35,414 nucleotides of DNA from Bacillota bacterium (GCA_023433505.1 JAEZCO010000063.1:1-35414), one strand, 5' to 3'. Positions 23,082 to 31,417 are shown, counted from the stretch's first letter. Translations and numbers: made by a program. Notes: generated by a model from the sequence alone, not told the origin.

Positions 23082-23874
23082 TGCGGACAGGCAGAAAAAG
23101 GAACCTCTATTTGCAGAGGAAAGGAAAGCAAAAATTATAGAGTTGCTTAATGAGAATTCAAAGCTAGTGGTACCTGATTTATGTGAATATTTCAGTGTTT
23201 CGCCGGCAACTATCCGCAATGATTTGCGGGAGCTGGAGAATGGGGGACTGCTGAAAAGAACTCACGGCGGTGCCATTCTCAACACAAAAACCGGATATGA
23301 GCTGAATTCATACCAGAAGGAAGTTAAAAATCTGGCAGCCAAGCAGGCAATAGCAAGGTATGCCATAAGTCTGGTGGAAGACGGAGATACAATTGCAATT
23401 GATACAGGGACCACTACATTGGAATTTGCAAAATTGCTCTCTGAGAAAAATGGAATTACTGCAGTGGTAAATGACATTGACATTGCTAGGGAACTGGAAG
23501 AAAACTCCGAAGCAAACATCATTTTGACAGGAGGTATTTTAAGGCGCAATTTTCATTGCACCATTGGGCCTATTGCACGAAAAGCTCTTGAAGGCTTAAG
23601 TGTAGACAAGGCATTTATAGCTACCAACGGAATCTCGGTTAAGCGTGGACTTACGACGCCCGATCTGAACCAGTCTGAAGTAAAGAAAGCTATGATTGAT
23701 ATTGCATCGGAGATAATCGTGTTGTGTGATAGCAGTAAAATCGGGAATGTTGCCTTCTCCCAAATCGCTGCCTTGGACAAGGTGAATCGGCTGATAACGG
23801 ATGAGGGTATAGAGGAAAGAGAGCTCCAAGAGTTTAAGGCATTAGGAATCCCGGTGGATATTGTGAAAATATAG
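23074..23874 (+). CDS. DeoR/GlpR family transcriptional regulator
   Basis: This is a 266-aa sugar-phosphate-responsive repressor. The N-terminal winged helix-turn-helix spans about residues 10-65 (VPDLCEYFSVSPATIRNDLRE, then GGLLKRTHGGA), and the C-terminal DeoRC sensor domain has DTGTTT, NDI, LTGG and CDSSK. It overlaps the kinase gene by 8 nt, so it is made with the operon it probably represses. The direct repeats at the operon promoter are its likely targets. The inducer is probably the phosphorylated ketose made by the kinase next to it, by analogy with the family. Confidence 0.92.
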   Translation: MNNADRQKKEPLFAEERKAKIIELLNENSKLVVPDLCEYFSVSPATIRNDLRELENGGLLKRTHGGAILNTKTGYELNSYQKEVKNLAAKQAIARYAISLVEDGDTIAIDTGTTTLEFAKLLSEKNGITAVVNDIDIARELEENSEANIILTGGILRRNFHCTIGPIARKALEGLSVDKAFIATNGISVKRGLTTPDLNQSEVKKAMIDIASEIIVLCDSSKIGNVAFSQIAALDKVNRLITDEGIEERELQEFKALGIPVDIVKI

Positions 23875-23883
23875 GAGGCGTTT

Positions 23884-24861
23884 ATGGCGGTTCCGGCTCC
23901 AATAAGCAAGCCTTACATACAAACCGTTTTGGACGCGATACCTGCGGAAGAGCTGGGGTATTGCCAGTGCCATGAGCATCTGTTTATCTCAAAAGGGAAA
24001 TCCTATGAAATAAACTCCGCACTCTGGATGGATGATTTATTTGCGACAACGCAGGAATTAGCGCTGTATAAAAATGCCGGAGGCTGCAGTCTGGTGGATG
24101 CACAGCCATTCGGCTGCGGCCGCCTTGCAGGGTATCTTGAAAAGGCGTCTTGTTATTCAGGCGTCAATGTCATTGCCTCCACAGGGTTCCACAAACTGGT
24201 TTTTTATGACGAAAATCATTGGATTCACAAGCTCGATGAGGAAGCGTTATCGCAGCTTTTTATCAGTGAGCTTACCGATGGGATGTTTACGAATGAAGAT
24301 AGAGGGTTTCCAACCCATCGCATCCGTGCAAAAGCAGGTATAATCAAAACGGCGGTGGATAGCTTTGGGATAAAGGGTGAATATACGAAGCTTTTATCTG
24401 CTGCAGCAAATGCATCCCGTATAACTGGTTTTCCATTAATGTGCCATATAGAAAAAGATGCAGATGTCTTTAAAGTAATTGAATTTTTCTCACAATGGGG
24501 GGTCAACCCCGAAAAGCTCATTCTATGCCATCTCGACCGCGCAAAGTATGATTTGGCATGTCATAAGGAAATCGCGGGTATGGGTGTTTATCTTGAATAT
24601 GATACCATCGCCCGTTTCAAATATCACAGCAATGAGATGGAGATCAGGCTCATTCAGCAAATGCTTGAGAGTGGCTTTGAGGATAGAGTGCTTCTGGGGT
24701 TGGATACAACCCGTGAACGGTTGAAGAGCTACGGCGGCAGTATAGGATTGAGTTATATCCGAGAAAGCTTCATACCCATCATGCTGGAAGCGGGGATTTC
24801 CCAAGATGCAATTTACAAAATGACAGTCAAAAATCCACAGAAGGCATTATCAATACTATAA
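23884..24861 (+). CDS. Phosphotriesterase-family metal hydrolase, lactonase candidate
   Basis: The 325-aa TIM-barrel hydrolase has a full binuclear metal site: H30 and H32 (CHEHLF), K155 (the position of the bridging lysine), H188, H216 (LCHLDR) and D274 (GLDTTR). In sugar operons members of this family act as lactonases or phospho-sugar lactonases. AGGAGG lies before the ATG, and the gap to the DeoR gene is 9 bp. Together with the dehydrogenases it suggests that a sugar lactone is formed and opened in this pathway. The true organophosphate role is unlikely. Confidence 0.85.
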   Translation: MAVPAPISKPYIQTVLDAIPAEELGYCQCHEHLFISKGKSYEINSALWMDDLFATTQELALYKNAGGCSLVDAQPFGCGRLAGYLEKASCYSGVNVIASTGFHKLVFYDENHWIHKLDEEALSQLFISELTDGMFTNEDRGFPTHRIRAKAGIIKTAVDSFGIKGEYTKLLSAAANASRITGFPLMCHIEKDADVFKVIEFFSQWGVNPEKLILCHLDRAKYDLACHKEIAGMGVYLEYDTIARFKYHSNEMEIRLIQQMLESGFEDRVLLGLDTTRERLKSYGGSIGLSYIRESFIPIMLEAGISQDAIYKMTVKNPQKALSIL

Positions 24862-24891
24862 ATGAAAACTAAACGAATGTGAGGACTATAG

Positions 24892-25833
24892 ATGAATTTG
24901 CCAGAGAAGGCCGTACAGCCTACAATGTATTTTATCGGAGTTACTACCACAAAAAGTTCAATAATGAAACTATTTCCGTTATGGGCTGAAGAATTGGGAT
25001 TGAAGGATGCTGTGATAAAAGGGATCGACATTGAGATTCATGCTGAACCGGAAATCTACCGCAAGACTGTAGAATTTATAAAAGAAGACCCGCTGTCCCT
25101 TGGAGCACTGGTTACAACACATAAGATTGATCTTTACAACGCTGCCAAAGATATGTTTGAGTTCCTTGATCCACATGCAAAAAGATTTGAAGAGCTTTCC
25201 TCCATCTCAAAGATGGCGGGAAGACTGGAAGGATATGCAAAGGATCCCATATCCAGCGGACTATCCATGGAGGCCTTCATCCCGGAGAATTTCTGGAAGG
25301 CTCATAACGGCGAAGCTCTTATTTTGGGGGCGGGAGGAAGTGCATTGGCCATAACCTCCTACTTGTCACAGGAAAAGTTCGGTGATAATGTGCCGTCTAA
25401 GATCGTTATAGCCAATAGAAGCCAGCCAAGGCTTGATTCAGCCAGAAAAAAGCTGGAAGGTTTAAATCCAAAGATAAAAATGGAGTATTATTTATGTGAA
25501 GAACTGACACAAAATGATGCAATATTAAAGAAGCTAAAGCCCTATTCGCTGGTTATAAACGCTACAGGGCTTGGCAAGGACAGACCCGGATCCCCTTTGA
25601 CAGATGAATGTGTCTTCCCGGAAAACAGTCTTGTGTGGGAACTGAATTACAGGGGTGACCTGAAATTTATTCACCAAGCCAATGCGCAAAAACAAGAGAA
25701 GAAGCTTCATGTCGAAGATGGCTGGATATATTTTGTGCATGGCTGGACGCAAGTTATAGCAGAGGTATTCCACAGAGATATCAAAGGTGAAGTTTTTAGG
25801 GCATGTGAGCAAATCGCCAACAGTATAAGATAA
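24892..25833 (+). CDS. Shikimate dehydrogenase-like NAD(P) oxidoreductase
   Basis: The 313-aa protein follows the plan of shikimate/quinate dehydrogenases: an N-terminal substrate domain with IGVTTTKSS (where shikimate enzymes have the Ser pair) and VTTHK carrying the catalytic-type lysine K78; the residue matching the catalytic Asp is probably D118. A Rossmann domain follows with LGAGGSA near 145-151, ANRS, NATGLG and a C-terminal VHGWTQV. The usual NVTxPxK and NTDxxG motifs are changed, so true shikimate is doubtful. A cyclitol or keto-sugar acid is more plausible in this sugar operon. GTGAGGA precedes the ATG. Confidence 0.82.
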   Translation: MNLPEKAVQPTMYFIGVTTTKSSIMKLFPLWAEELGLKDAVIKGIDIEIHAEPEIYRKTVEFIKEDPLSLGALVTTHKIDLYNAAKDMFEFLDPHAKRFEELSSISKMAGRLEGYAKDPISSGLSMEAFIPENFWKAHNGEALILGAGGSALAITSYLSQEKFGDNVPSKIVIANRSQPRLDSARKKLEGLNPKIKMEYYLCEELTQNDAILKKLKPYSLVINATGLGKDRPGSPLTDECVFPENSLVWELNYRGDLKFIHQANAQKQEKKLHVEDGWIYFVHGWTQVIAEVFHRDIKGEVFRACEQIANSIR

Positions 25834-25836
25834 ATA

Positions 25837-25861
25837 GCAGGGGCAGACGACTCTGTCCTGC
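25837..25861 (+). other. Intercistronic hairpin
   Basis: GCAGG/CCTGC and CAGA/TCTG form a stem with a small bulge and a CGAC loop in the 76-bp gap before the isomerase gene. No T-run follows, so termination is unlikely; an mRNA-stabilising or processing hairpin fits better. Confidence 0.45.
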
Positions 25862-25909
25862 CCTATAAGGTGACAAAAATACCAAAACCAAACAAAGGGG
25901 TATATTTTA

Positions 25910-26500
25910 ATGTCTATAATCACAGGTGGGTTGGATTTTTCATTTCCATTTACATTAGGTTTCGATATGGCAAGCGGATTGTCAGGGCATAGGAAGGCAA
26001 CACAGAGAAAGCTCTCAAATATGAAAGGAATGTTCAATGATGAAGCGTATCTGGATGAAATGCTTGAAAAGGAGGATACCCTGGTATATGAGTTCTACGA
26101 ACTTGGGGCGCCGGAAAATGCAGGAGATATTGCATTCGGGACAAGTATAACCTATCCGGGAAAAGTCGGCAATGAATACTTTATGACCAAAGGCCATTTT
26201 CATACAATCCTTGAAACGGGTGAGACTTATCTATGCTTGAGAGGTCATGGCTATATGCTGCTTGAAAACCCGGAGGGGGATTGGAGCGCACAGGAGATGA
26301 CCCCGGGAAAAGCAGTTTATTGCCCAAAAAGGTGGGCCCATAGAAGTATCAATATAGGAAATGAACCGTTAGTGACTTTCTTTGCCTTTCGTGCGGATGC
26401 AGGGCATGATTATGGAACAATTGAAACCAAAGGATACAGGATGCTGATTGTTGAAAAGGATGGAAAGCCGGTAATTGTTGATAATCCGAGATGGAAATGA
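25910..26500 (+). CDS. Cupin-type (archaeal-type) glucose-6-phosphate isomerase
   Basis: The 196-aa protein is a cupin glucose-6-phosphate isomerase, unrelated in fold to the common PGI. Metal ligands are H96 and H98 (KGHFH), E105 (TGETY) and H144 (WAHR), with exactly the 2-7-39 residue spacing known for the Pyrococcus enzyme. AAAGGGG precedes the ATG. Cupin isomerases in bacterial sugar operons may act on related phosphosugars rather than glucose 6-phosphate, and the company of rare-sugar enzymes favours that here. Confidence 0.88.
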   Translation: MSIITGGLDFSFPFTLGFDMASGLSGHRKATQRKLSNMKGMFNDEAYLDEMLEKEDTLVYEFYELGAPENAGDIAFGTSITYPGKVGNEYFMTKGHFHTILETGETYLCLRGHGYMLLENPEGDWSAQEMTPGKAVYCPKRWAHRSINIGNEPLVTFFAFRADAGHDYGTIETKGYRMLIVEKDGKPVIVDNPRWK

Positions 26501-26513
26501 CCAGGGGGTATTT

Positions 26514-27479
26514 ATGCGGATACTTGTTACACCAACTTCCTTTAGTGCAAATAATCAATCACGAGCCAGAGATTTACTTGAATCATTTACAGGGGACATT
26601 ATCTATAATCCCCATGGGAGACCTCTGACGGATAATGAGATAATACCTTTGCTGGAAGGTGTCGATGGCTATATTGCAGGACTTGACTATATAAGCTCCG
26701 AGGTTATTGAGAAGGCGCCCGCTTCTCTCAAGGTCATATCAAGATATGGTGTGGGGTATGAAAGAGTTGATATAAGAGCAGCAGCAAAAAGAGGGATTAC
26801 TGTTACAAGCACCCCTGGTGTAAATTCCGAGTCAGTTGCCGATCTCGCTTTTGGACTTATGCTTTCTGTTGCAAGGAAAATCAGCTTTTTCGACAAACAG
26901 GTGAAGGCAGGAGAGTGGCCTAGAGCCACCGGAATTGAGTTATACGGCAAAACCATTGGAATTGTTGGGCTAGGTGCTATTGGAAAAGGAATTGCCAATA
27001 GAGCCAATGGTTTTTCTATGAATGTATTAGCCTATGACCCGTTTCTTGACAGTACTTACGCAGCTGCAAACAAGATCCGGGCATGCACTCTGGATGAGGT
27101 TCTTGGATTATCCGATATTGTTTCGCTGCACCTTCCTCTGAATGAAAATACACGGAATATCATAAATACCGAAACCATAGCAAAGATGAAGAAAGGTGCT
27201 ATCATTGTCAATACTGCAAGAGGTGGATTGATAGATGAAGCAGCAGCCTGCGAAGCGCTTAGAATCGGACAACTGGGGGGGCTTGGGCTGGACGCTTTCG
27301 AAAAGGAACCACCCGGAAAATCACTGCTGTTTGCATTTGAAAATGTGGTGGCAACACCCCACGCAGGAGCACATACAGCCGAAGCTGTTGACAATATGGG
27401 CATACTGGCAGTGCGGAATCTTATTGATGTACTGAGTGGAAAGGAATGTAAAAATGTAATTAGCGCTATAATCAAATAA
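26514..27479 (+). CDS. D-2-hydroxyacid dehydrogenase (phosphoglycerate dehydrogenase-like)
   Basis: The 321-aa NAD(P)-dependent enzyme has the nucleotide motif GLGAIG (about residues 150-155) and the catalytic triad R236 (NTARGG), E265 (FEKEP) and H283 (TPHAGAH). It lacks the C-terminal ACT/regulatory part of serine-biosynthetic phosphoglycerate dehydrogenases, so it more likely reduces a glyoxylate-, hydroxypyruvate- or keto-sugar-acid-type product. The ATG at 26514 follows AGGGGG; the frame extends upstream to 26475 inside the previous gene without a site. It is the last gene of the operon. Confidence 0.88.
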   Translation: MRILVTPTSFSANNQSRARDLLESFTGDIIYNPHGRPLTDNEIIPLLEGVDGYIAGLDYISSEVIEKAPASLKVISRYGVGYERVDIRAAAKRGITVTSTPGVNSESVADLAFGLMLSVARKISFFDKQVKAGEWPRATGIELYGKTIGIVGLGAIGKGIANRANGFSMNVLAYDPFLDSTYAAANKIRACTLDEVLGLSDIVSLHLPLNENTRNIINTETIAKMKKGAIIVNTARGGLIDEAAACEALRIGQLGGLGLDAFEKEPPGKSLLFAFENVVATPHAGAHTAEAVDNMGILAVRNLIDVLSGKECKNVISAIIK

Positions 27480-27481
27480 GC

Positions 27482-27498
27482 TTCCGAAGTATTCGGAA
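27482..27498. other. Short perfect inverted repeat after the sugar operon
   Basis: TTCCGAA and TTCGGAA surround a 3-nt loop two bases after the last stop codon of the operon. No T-run follows, so it is a weak terminator at best; it could be an operator or a 3' protective hairpin. Confidence 0.35.
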
Positions 27499-27540
27499 AA
27501 CTTCCGGAGAAGGATTTATTATAGTGGAGGATAAGGAAAT

Positions 27541-27627
27541 ATGAATAACAGGCCGCCTAAGGAAATATTCCCAAAGCCGGGATACTTGCGGGTGCTTGGA
27601 ATACATAACATTATTATGTTATACTAA
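27541..27627 (+). CDS. Possible 28-aa leader peptide before yesM
   Basis: An ATG ten bases after GTGGAGG opens a 28-codon frame (MNNRPPKEIFPKPGYLRVLG and eight more residues). Its end lies over the yesM promoter, so it would be made only from transcripts that read through from upstream. The strong binding site is the main support. No family is recognised. Confidence 0.3.
   Translation: MNNRPPKEIFPKPGYLRVLGIHNIIMLY
27596..27625 (+). promoter_or_regulatory. Promoter of yesM/yesN with a palindrome in the spacer
   Basis: TTGGAA (27596-27601) and TATACT (27620-27625) are 18 bp apart. The spacer holds ATAACAT-TATT-ATGTTAT, a 7-bp inverted repeat placed where a repressor or activator would act. 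The yesM start is 41 bp after the -10 box. Confidence 0.5.
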
Positions 27628-27665
27628 ATACGATAAAAACGGTTACTAGTATCTGGAGGGGCCAA

Positions 27666-29486
27666 ATGAAAATCTTATTTGGTATAATAATCGCGCTGAA
27701 TAGAAAAATTCGGAAGTATATCGAAGACATTTCCATACGGACAAAACTTTTAGCCGGCTTTATTCTGCTTTCAGTTATTAGTGTCCTATTTGTAGGCGGG
27801 TTATCCTATAAAAGCTCTTCACAAATTATGATTCGTCAGGATGAAGCATATACCAGGTCCATTTTGAATCAGATCATCAGCAGGATAGAGGAGATTCGGG
27901 AAGAGGTTTTCAAGGAAAGTATCTCGTTAATAACCAATCCGTCGATTCAAACAAGCAATTTGGATTCCAATGACCGGTTTTTGGTCCTCGACAGAAAAAG
28001 AGAAATTCAAAACCTTTTGTCTTCAGTACTTTTTACAAGGGCTAACATATGTTCGATCTATATATGTACGCAAGACGGTATAATTGTTTCGTCAGGGCCT
28101 TTAGGCTACCGTGATGAAAATGAATATATGAACTATTTTGTTTATCAAGTGGCAATTGATAAAGATACCAGTCCTGTATGGGTTGGCGCCCATGAAAACG
28201 AATTTGTGCTTGATAAAAGCAGAAATGTTCTGACATTTACCAGATCCCTATATAACAAAGATAATTTTCAAACATTTGGTTCTCTTATCATTAATATTCC
28301 TGTCAACGTGATTAATAAAATATGCAACAATGAAATATCTACAGAAATATTAATTGTAGATACTTCTGGCAAAACTGTCTTTAGCAATTGGGATAATAAC
28401 GGTTTGGTTTTACCGGAAAAGGAAATTATCACAAAGGTTTTGGAGAATAACAATACCAATGGCAAATTCGATCAGGGAGAGGGGAAAGACATATATAACA
28501 TACAATACTCCCGGGCAAAATCCGGTGACTGGATTTATATAGCTGCTACGCCCTTCGATTACCTTAAACAAAACTCATCAATTGTAAGGAAAAATATAGT
28601 TTTCATACTGACGGTTTCTGTTGTGATATCATTGGTCCTTTCTTTCCTGATTTCCTCCTATGTTGTAATACCCATCCGAAAAATCATCAAAGTTATGAAA
28701 AGCGTACAAAAAGGAGAACTGGAAATAGACTTGAATATAAAAAACAAAAGCGAAACGGGACAGCTTTCCGAGAACTTTGAGATGATGATAAAAGAAATAA
28801 AATCCCTTATACTCAGTCTGGATGAAGAGCATAAAAAAAAGCGGGAGGCGGAGCTGAATACCCTGCAGGCACAAATTACTCCGCATTTTGTTTATAATAC
28901 ATTAAACTCAATTAAATGCCTGGCTATGATCCAAAAGGAAAAGGGCATTGAAGAAATGACCTCCAATCTTATTGAGTTGTTCCGGTTGAGTATCAGTAAC
29001 AAAGCAGTGTTTATACCTATAAGTGATGAGCTTGAGATGCTGAAGCGGTACATTTTTATACAAAATTTTATGCATGGAGGCAAATACAGGGTGGAATATG
29101 ATTGTCAGGAGGAAGTCCTGGAACATCTGACACTGAAAATGACACTGCAGCCTTTTGTCGAGAATTCATTGCTGCACAGTAATGTGCAAAAAACCCGGAA
29201 TGGGGTAATCATAATAAGGATATTCAAAGAAAATAAAACCATCTGTTTTGAAATTGAGGACAATGGAATCGGAATGAATGACGAACAAATTCAAAGGGTG
29301 ATGTCGGGAGAGCGGCAGAGTACCCGGAAATATAGCGGTATAGGTGTAAAAAATGTAGATGAAAGAATCAAGATGCATTTTGGAAACAATTTTGGTGTCT
29401 CATTTCGAAGCAAACCGGAAGAATATACCATTGCGCGTATAGCGATACCTGCTTTTAAGGAAGGGGATAAGAGCCAATATGCTTAA
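27666..29486 (+). CDS. yesM: YesM-type sensor histidine kinase
   Basis: The 606-aa membrane kinase has helices at about residues 28-50 and 312-333 with a 260-residue extracellular sensor (Cache-like) between them, then a HAMP linker (to about 385), a His-kinase domain with the phospho-accepting H407 in QITPHFVYNTLN, and a HATPase domain (about 495-597; N box FVENSLLH, G box DNGIGM and a second GIGVKN). GGAGGGG precedes the ATG. YesM/YesN pairs beside LplB/YtcP-type transporters control uptake of plant or microbial oligosaccharides. It overlaps its regulator gene by 8 nt. Confidence 0.93.
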   Translation: MKILFGIIIALNRKIRKYIEDISIRTKLLAGFILLSVISVLFVGGLSYKSSSQIMIRQDEAYTRSILNQIISRIEEIREEVFKESISLITNPSIQTSNLDSNDRFLVLDRKREIQNLLSSVLFTRANICSIYICTQDGIIVSSGPLGYRDENEYMNYFVYQVAIDKDTSPVWVGAHENEFVLDKSRNVLTFTRSLYNKDNFQTFGSLIINIPVNVINKICNNEISTEILIVDTSGKTVFSNWDNNGLVLPEKEIITKVLENNNTNGKFDQGEGKDIYNIQYSRAKSGDWIYIAATPFDYLKQNSSIVRKNIVFILTVSVVISLVLSFLISSYVVIPIRKIIKVMKSVQKGELEIDLNIKNKSETGQLSENFEMMIKEIKSLILSLDEEHKKKREAELNTLQAQITPHFVYNTLNSIKCLAMIQKEKGIEEMTSNLIELFRLSISNKAVFIPISDELEMLKRYIFIQNFMHGGKYRVEYDCQEEVLEHLTLKMTLQPFVENSLLHSNVQKTRNGVIIIRIFKENKTICFEIEDNGIGMNDEQIQRVMSGERQSTRKYSGIGVKNVDERIKMHFGNNFGVSFRSKPEEYTIARIAIPAFKEGDKSQYA

Positions 29487-31110
29487 AGCGATGATTGTCG
29501 ATGACAATATCCTTGAAAGAATGAACCTGAGAATTCTTTTTGACTGGAGCAGTATGGGCGTTGAACTGCTGGAAGACGCTGTGGACGGTGTTGATGCCCT
29601 TGAAAAGATTGATCAATACAGGCCTGATATAGTAATACTTGATATAGGCATGCCTTTAATGAACGGTATAGAAGTTATCAGCAAATTAAAAGAAACAGGG
29701 TATAATGGAAAAATAATCGTATTGAGCTGCCATGACGAATTTGAGAGTGTAAAGGAAGCAATGCGGCTGGGGGCTTTTGATTACATTTTGAAGCACCTTT
29801 TGAAAAAGGATAATTTACTATCCGTGCTTAATGATGCGATCAAGGCTTTAGAAAAGGAAAGAGCGGCAGGCGTTGATAGAAAAACGCTGAGCTCAATCCA
29901 TGAAATAAATCTGCCTATCATAAAGGAAAAGATAGTAAAAGATTTAATTGCCGGAAGTATTAAAGAAAAGTCACAGTTGGATAATGAATTGGCAAAGATT
30001 AATGTAGCCATGCAATTCAGCAGGTATGTCGTCTTGCTGGTCGAGATCGATGGCATGTTCCATGTCTCTGAAAAATATAAAAGCGACGAATTTAACCGTA
30101 TTCTTGTATCGGTCACTCAGGTTATGCAAGAGGTTATGGCAAAAAGAGAGAATTGTCTGCTTGGTTGTGTCGGAGAAGGGAAATACTGCGTCATAACAGG
30201 ATTTGGGAACTCATTGAGCTACATGAATATGAATGCAAAACTATTTGAAATATGTGAGAACATACTTTCAAGTATAAGAAACTATTTAAATCTGGAAGTG
30301 TCTGTGGGCATCAGCAGAATATGTGAAGATATCGGAGCAGCGAGTGACAGTTATATTGAGGCGCGTCTTGCGTTGGAGGGAAAGCTTTATCTTGGGAAGA
30401 ACAGGGTAATCCATTTCACCGAGGTTGAAAAATTCAACCAGAAGCTGGAGAATTTTCTTAAAGGCTATGAGAAGGAAATTATAAGGTCGGTTTATTCAGA
30501 CAGCTCGAATATCGATCATTGTATTGACCGGATATTTTCCGATATCCGGTGTAAAAATGTCAAGCCTGAGTATATCAGGGTACTGTGTTTTGAACTTCTA
30601 AGCCTGGCAAATGTGATCATTAAGGACAATGAATTGGGATATTACGATGTTTTTGGATATGATTCCATTCCATATAACTATGTCATGAGGCTTGAAACAT
30701 TGGCCGATATAGAGGTCTGGTTTGTAAAGACATGCCAGGTAATCAATAAGGAACTGAACCGCAAGAGGAAAAACAATACACAGAAAATCAGGCCTGAGAT
30801 TAAAAAATCCCTTGAATATATCGACATGAATTATATGAAAAATATTACGCTGAAAGAAATATCCGAGTATTCGGGATTGAGCAGGACCTATTTCTCACAA
30901 ATTTTCAAGAGCGAGATGAATGAAACATATACAGACTACCTTGGAAGATATAGGATCGATAAGGCAAAAGGACTTCTTCAAAAACCGGAGGACAAAATTT
31001 ATAGCATCGCATTGACCTGCGGTTTTGATACTTACAGGAATTTTGTAAGGATTTTCAAGGAACTTACAGGGGTGTCTCCGCATGAATACAGGAAGTCATT
31101 GCAAAAGTGA
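29479..31110 (+). CDS. yesN: YesN-type response regulator with AraC DNA-binding domain
   Basis: The 543-aa protein has a receiver domain (residues 1-120) with acidic pair D8/D9, phospho-acceptor D55 (VILDIGMP), switch serine in VLSCHDEF and lysine in DYILKH; a long middle domain (about 150-430) and two AraC helix-turn-helix motifs at the C-terminus (about 440-540; ISEYSGLSRTYFSQIFK, then FDTYRNFVRIFKELTG). It starts inside the yesM stop region (8-nt overlap). It most likely activates the ABC importer genes that follow 307 bp downstream. Confidence 0.93.
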   Translation: MLKAMIVDDNILERMNLRILFDWSSMGVELLEDAVDGVDALEKIDQYRPDIVILDIGMPLMNGIEVISKLKETGYNGKIIVLSCHDEFESVKEAMRLGAFDYILKHLLKKDNLLSVLNDAIKALEKERAAGVDRKTLSSIHEINLPIIKEKIVKDLIAGSIKEKSQLDNELAKINVAMQFSRYVVLLVEIDGMFHVSEKYKSDEFNRILVSVTQVMQEVMAKRENCLLGCVGEGKYCVITGFGNSLSYMNMNAKLFEICENILSSIRNYLNLEVSVGISRICEDIGAASDSYIEARLALEGKLYLGKNRVIHFTEVEKFNQKLENFLKGYEKEIIRSVYSDSSNIDHCIDRIFSDIRCKNVKPEYIRVLCFELLSLANVIIKDNELGYYDVFGYDSIPYNYVMRLETLADIEVWFVKTCQVINKELNRKRKNNTQKIRPEIKKSLEYIDMNYMKNITLKEISEYSGLSRTYFSQIFKSEMNETYTDYLGRYRIDKAKGLLQKPEDKIYSIALTCGFDTYRNFVRIFKELTGVSPHEYRKSLQK

Positions 31111-31128
31111 GCTCATACTACAACGAAA

Positions 31129-31147
31129 ACAAAGGATTTATCCTTGT
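31129..31147 (+). other. Hairpin shortly after yesN
   Basis: ACAA-GGAT and ATCC-TTGT arms with one bulged A form a small stem 18 bp after the yesN stop. It lacks a T-run, so I do not call it a terminator. Confidence 0.3.
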
Positions 31148-31301
31148 AAAAGATATCAAACATAAAATATGTCACTTTTATCATAAAATATTTCCTATTG
31201 TTCAAAACCAATATCACTATTTAATAACAGCACGTACTATTTATAAATCTTCTCCGGGTATACAATAAAGTCAGTCTTTAAGAGTTATTTAGGAGCACCG
31301 G

Positions 31302-31379
31302 AAATATTACTTCCGATTATTTTCTGGGGAATAGAGCGCCAAGCGTAGTTCCCCGGAAAAGATTAACGGAAGTTATATT
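31302..31379 (+). promoter_or_regulatory. Long hairpin in the leader of the ABC importer operon
   Basis: ACTTCCGATTA-TTTTCTGGGGAA (31309-31331) is largely complementary to TTCCCCGGAAAAGATTAACGGAAGT (31349-31373), giving about 22 paired bases around a 17-nt loop. Outer AAATA/TATTT arms add to it. It ends about 39 bp before the permease start and has no T-run, so it is not a simple terminator. TATACAAT at 31259-31266 may be the -10 box upstream; the -35 box is poor, as expected for an activator-dependent promoter. No known riboswitch class is recognised. Confidence 0.6.
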
Positions 31380-31417
31380 TTCGTCAGTGCTTAATATCAC
31401 AGCTGGAGGGGCAGATA

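Noticed and set aside
27482..27498. Terminator for the sugar operon
   Set aside because: The inverted repeat is good but no T-run follows, so a rho-independent terminator is not supported.
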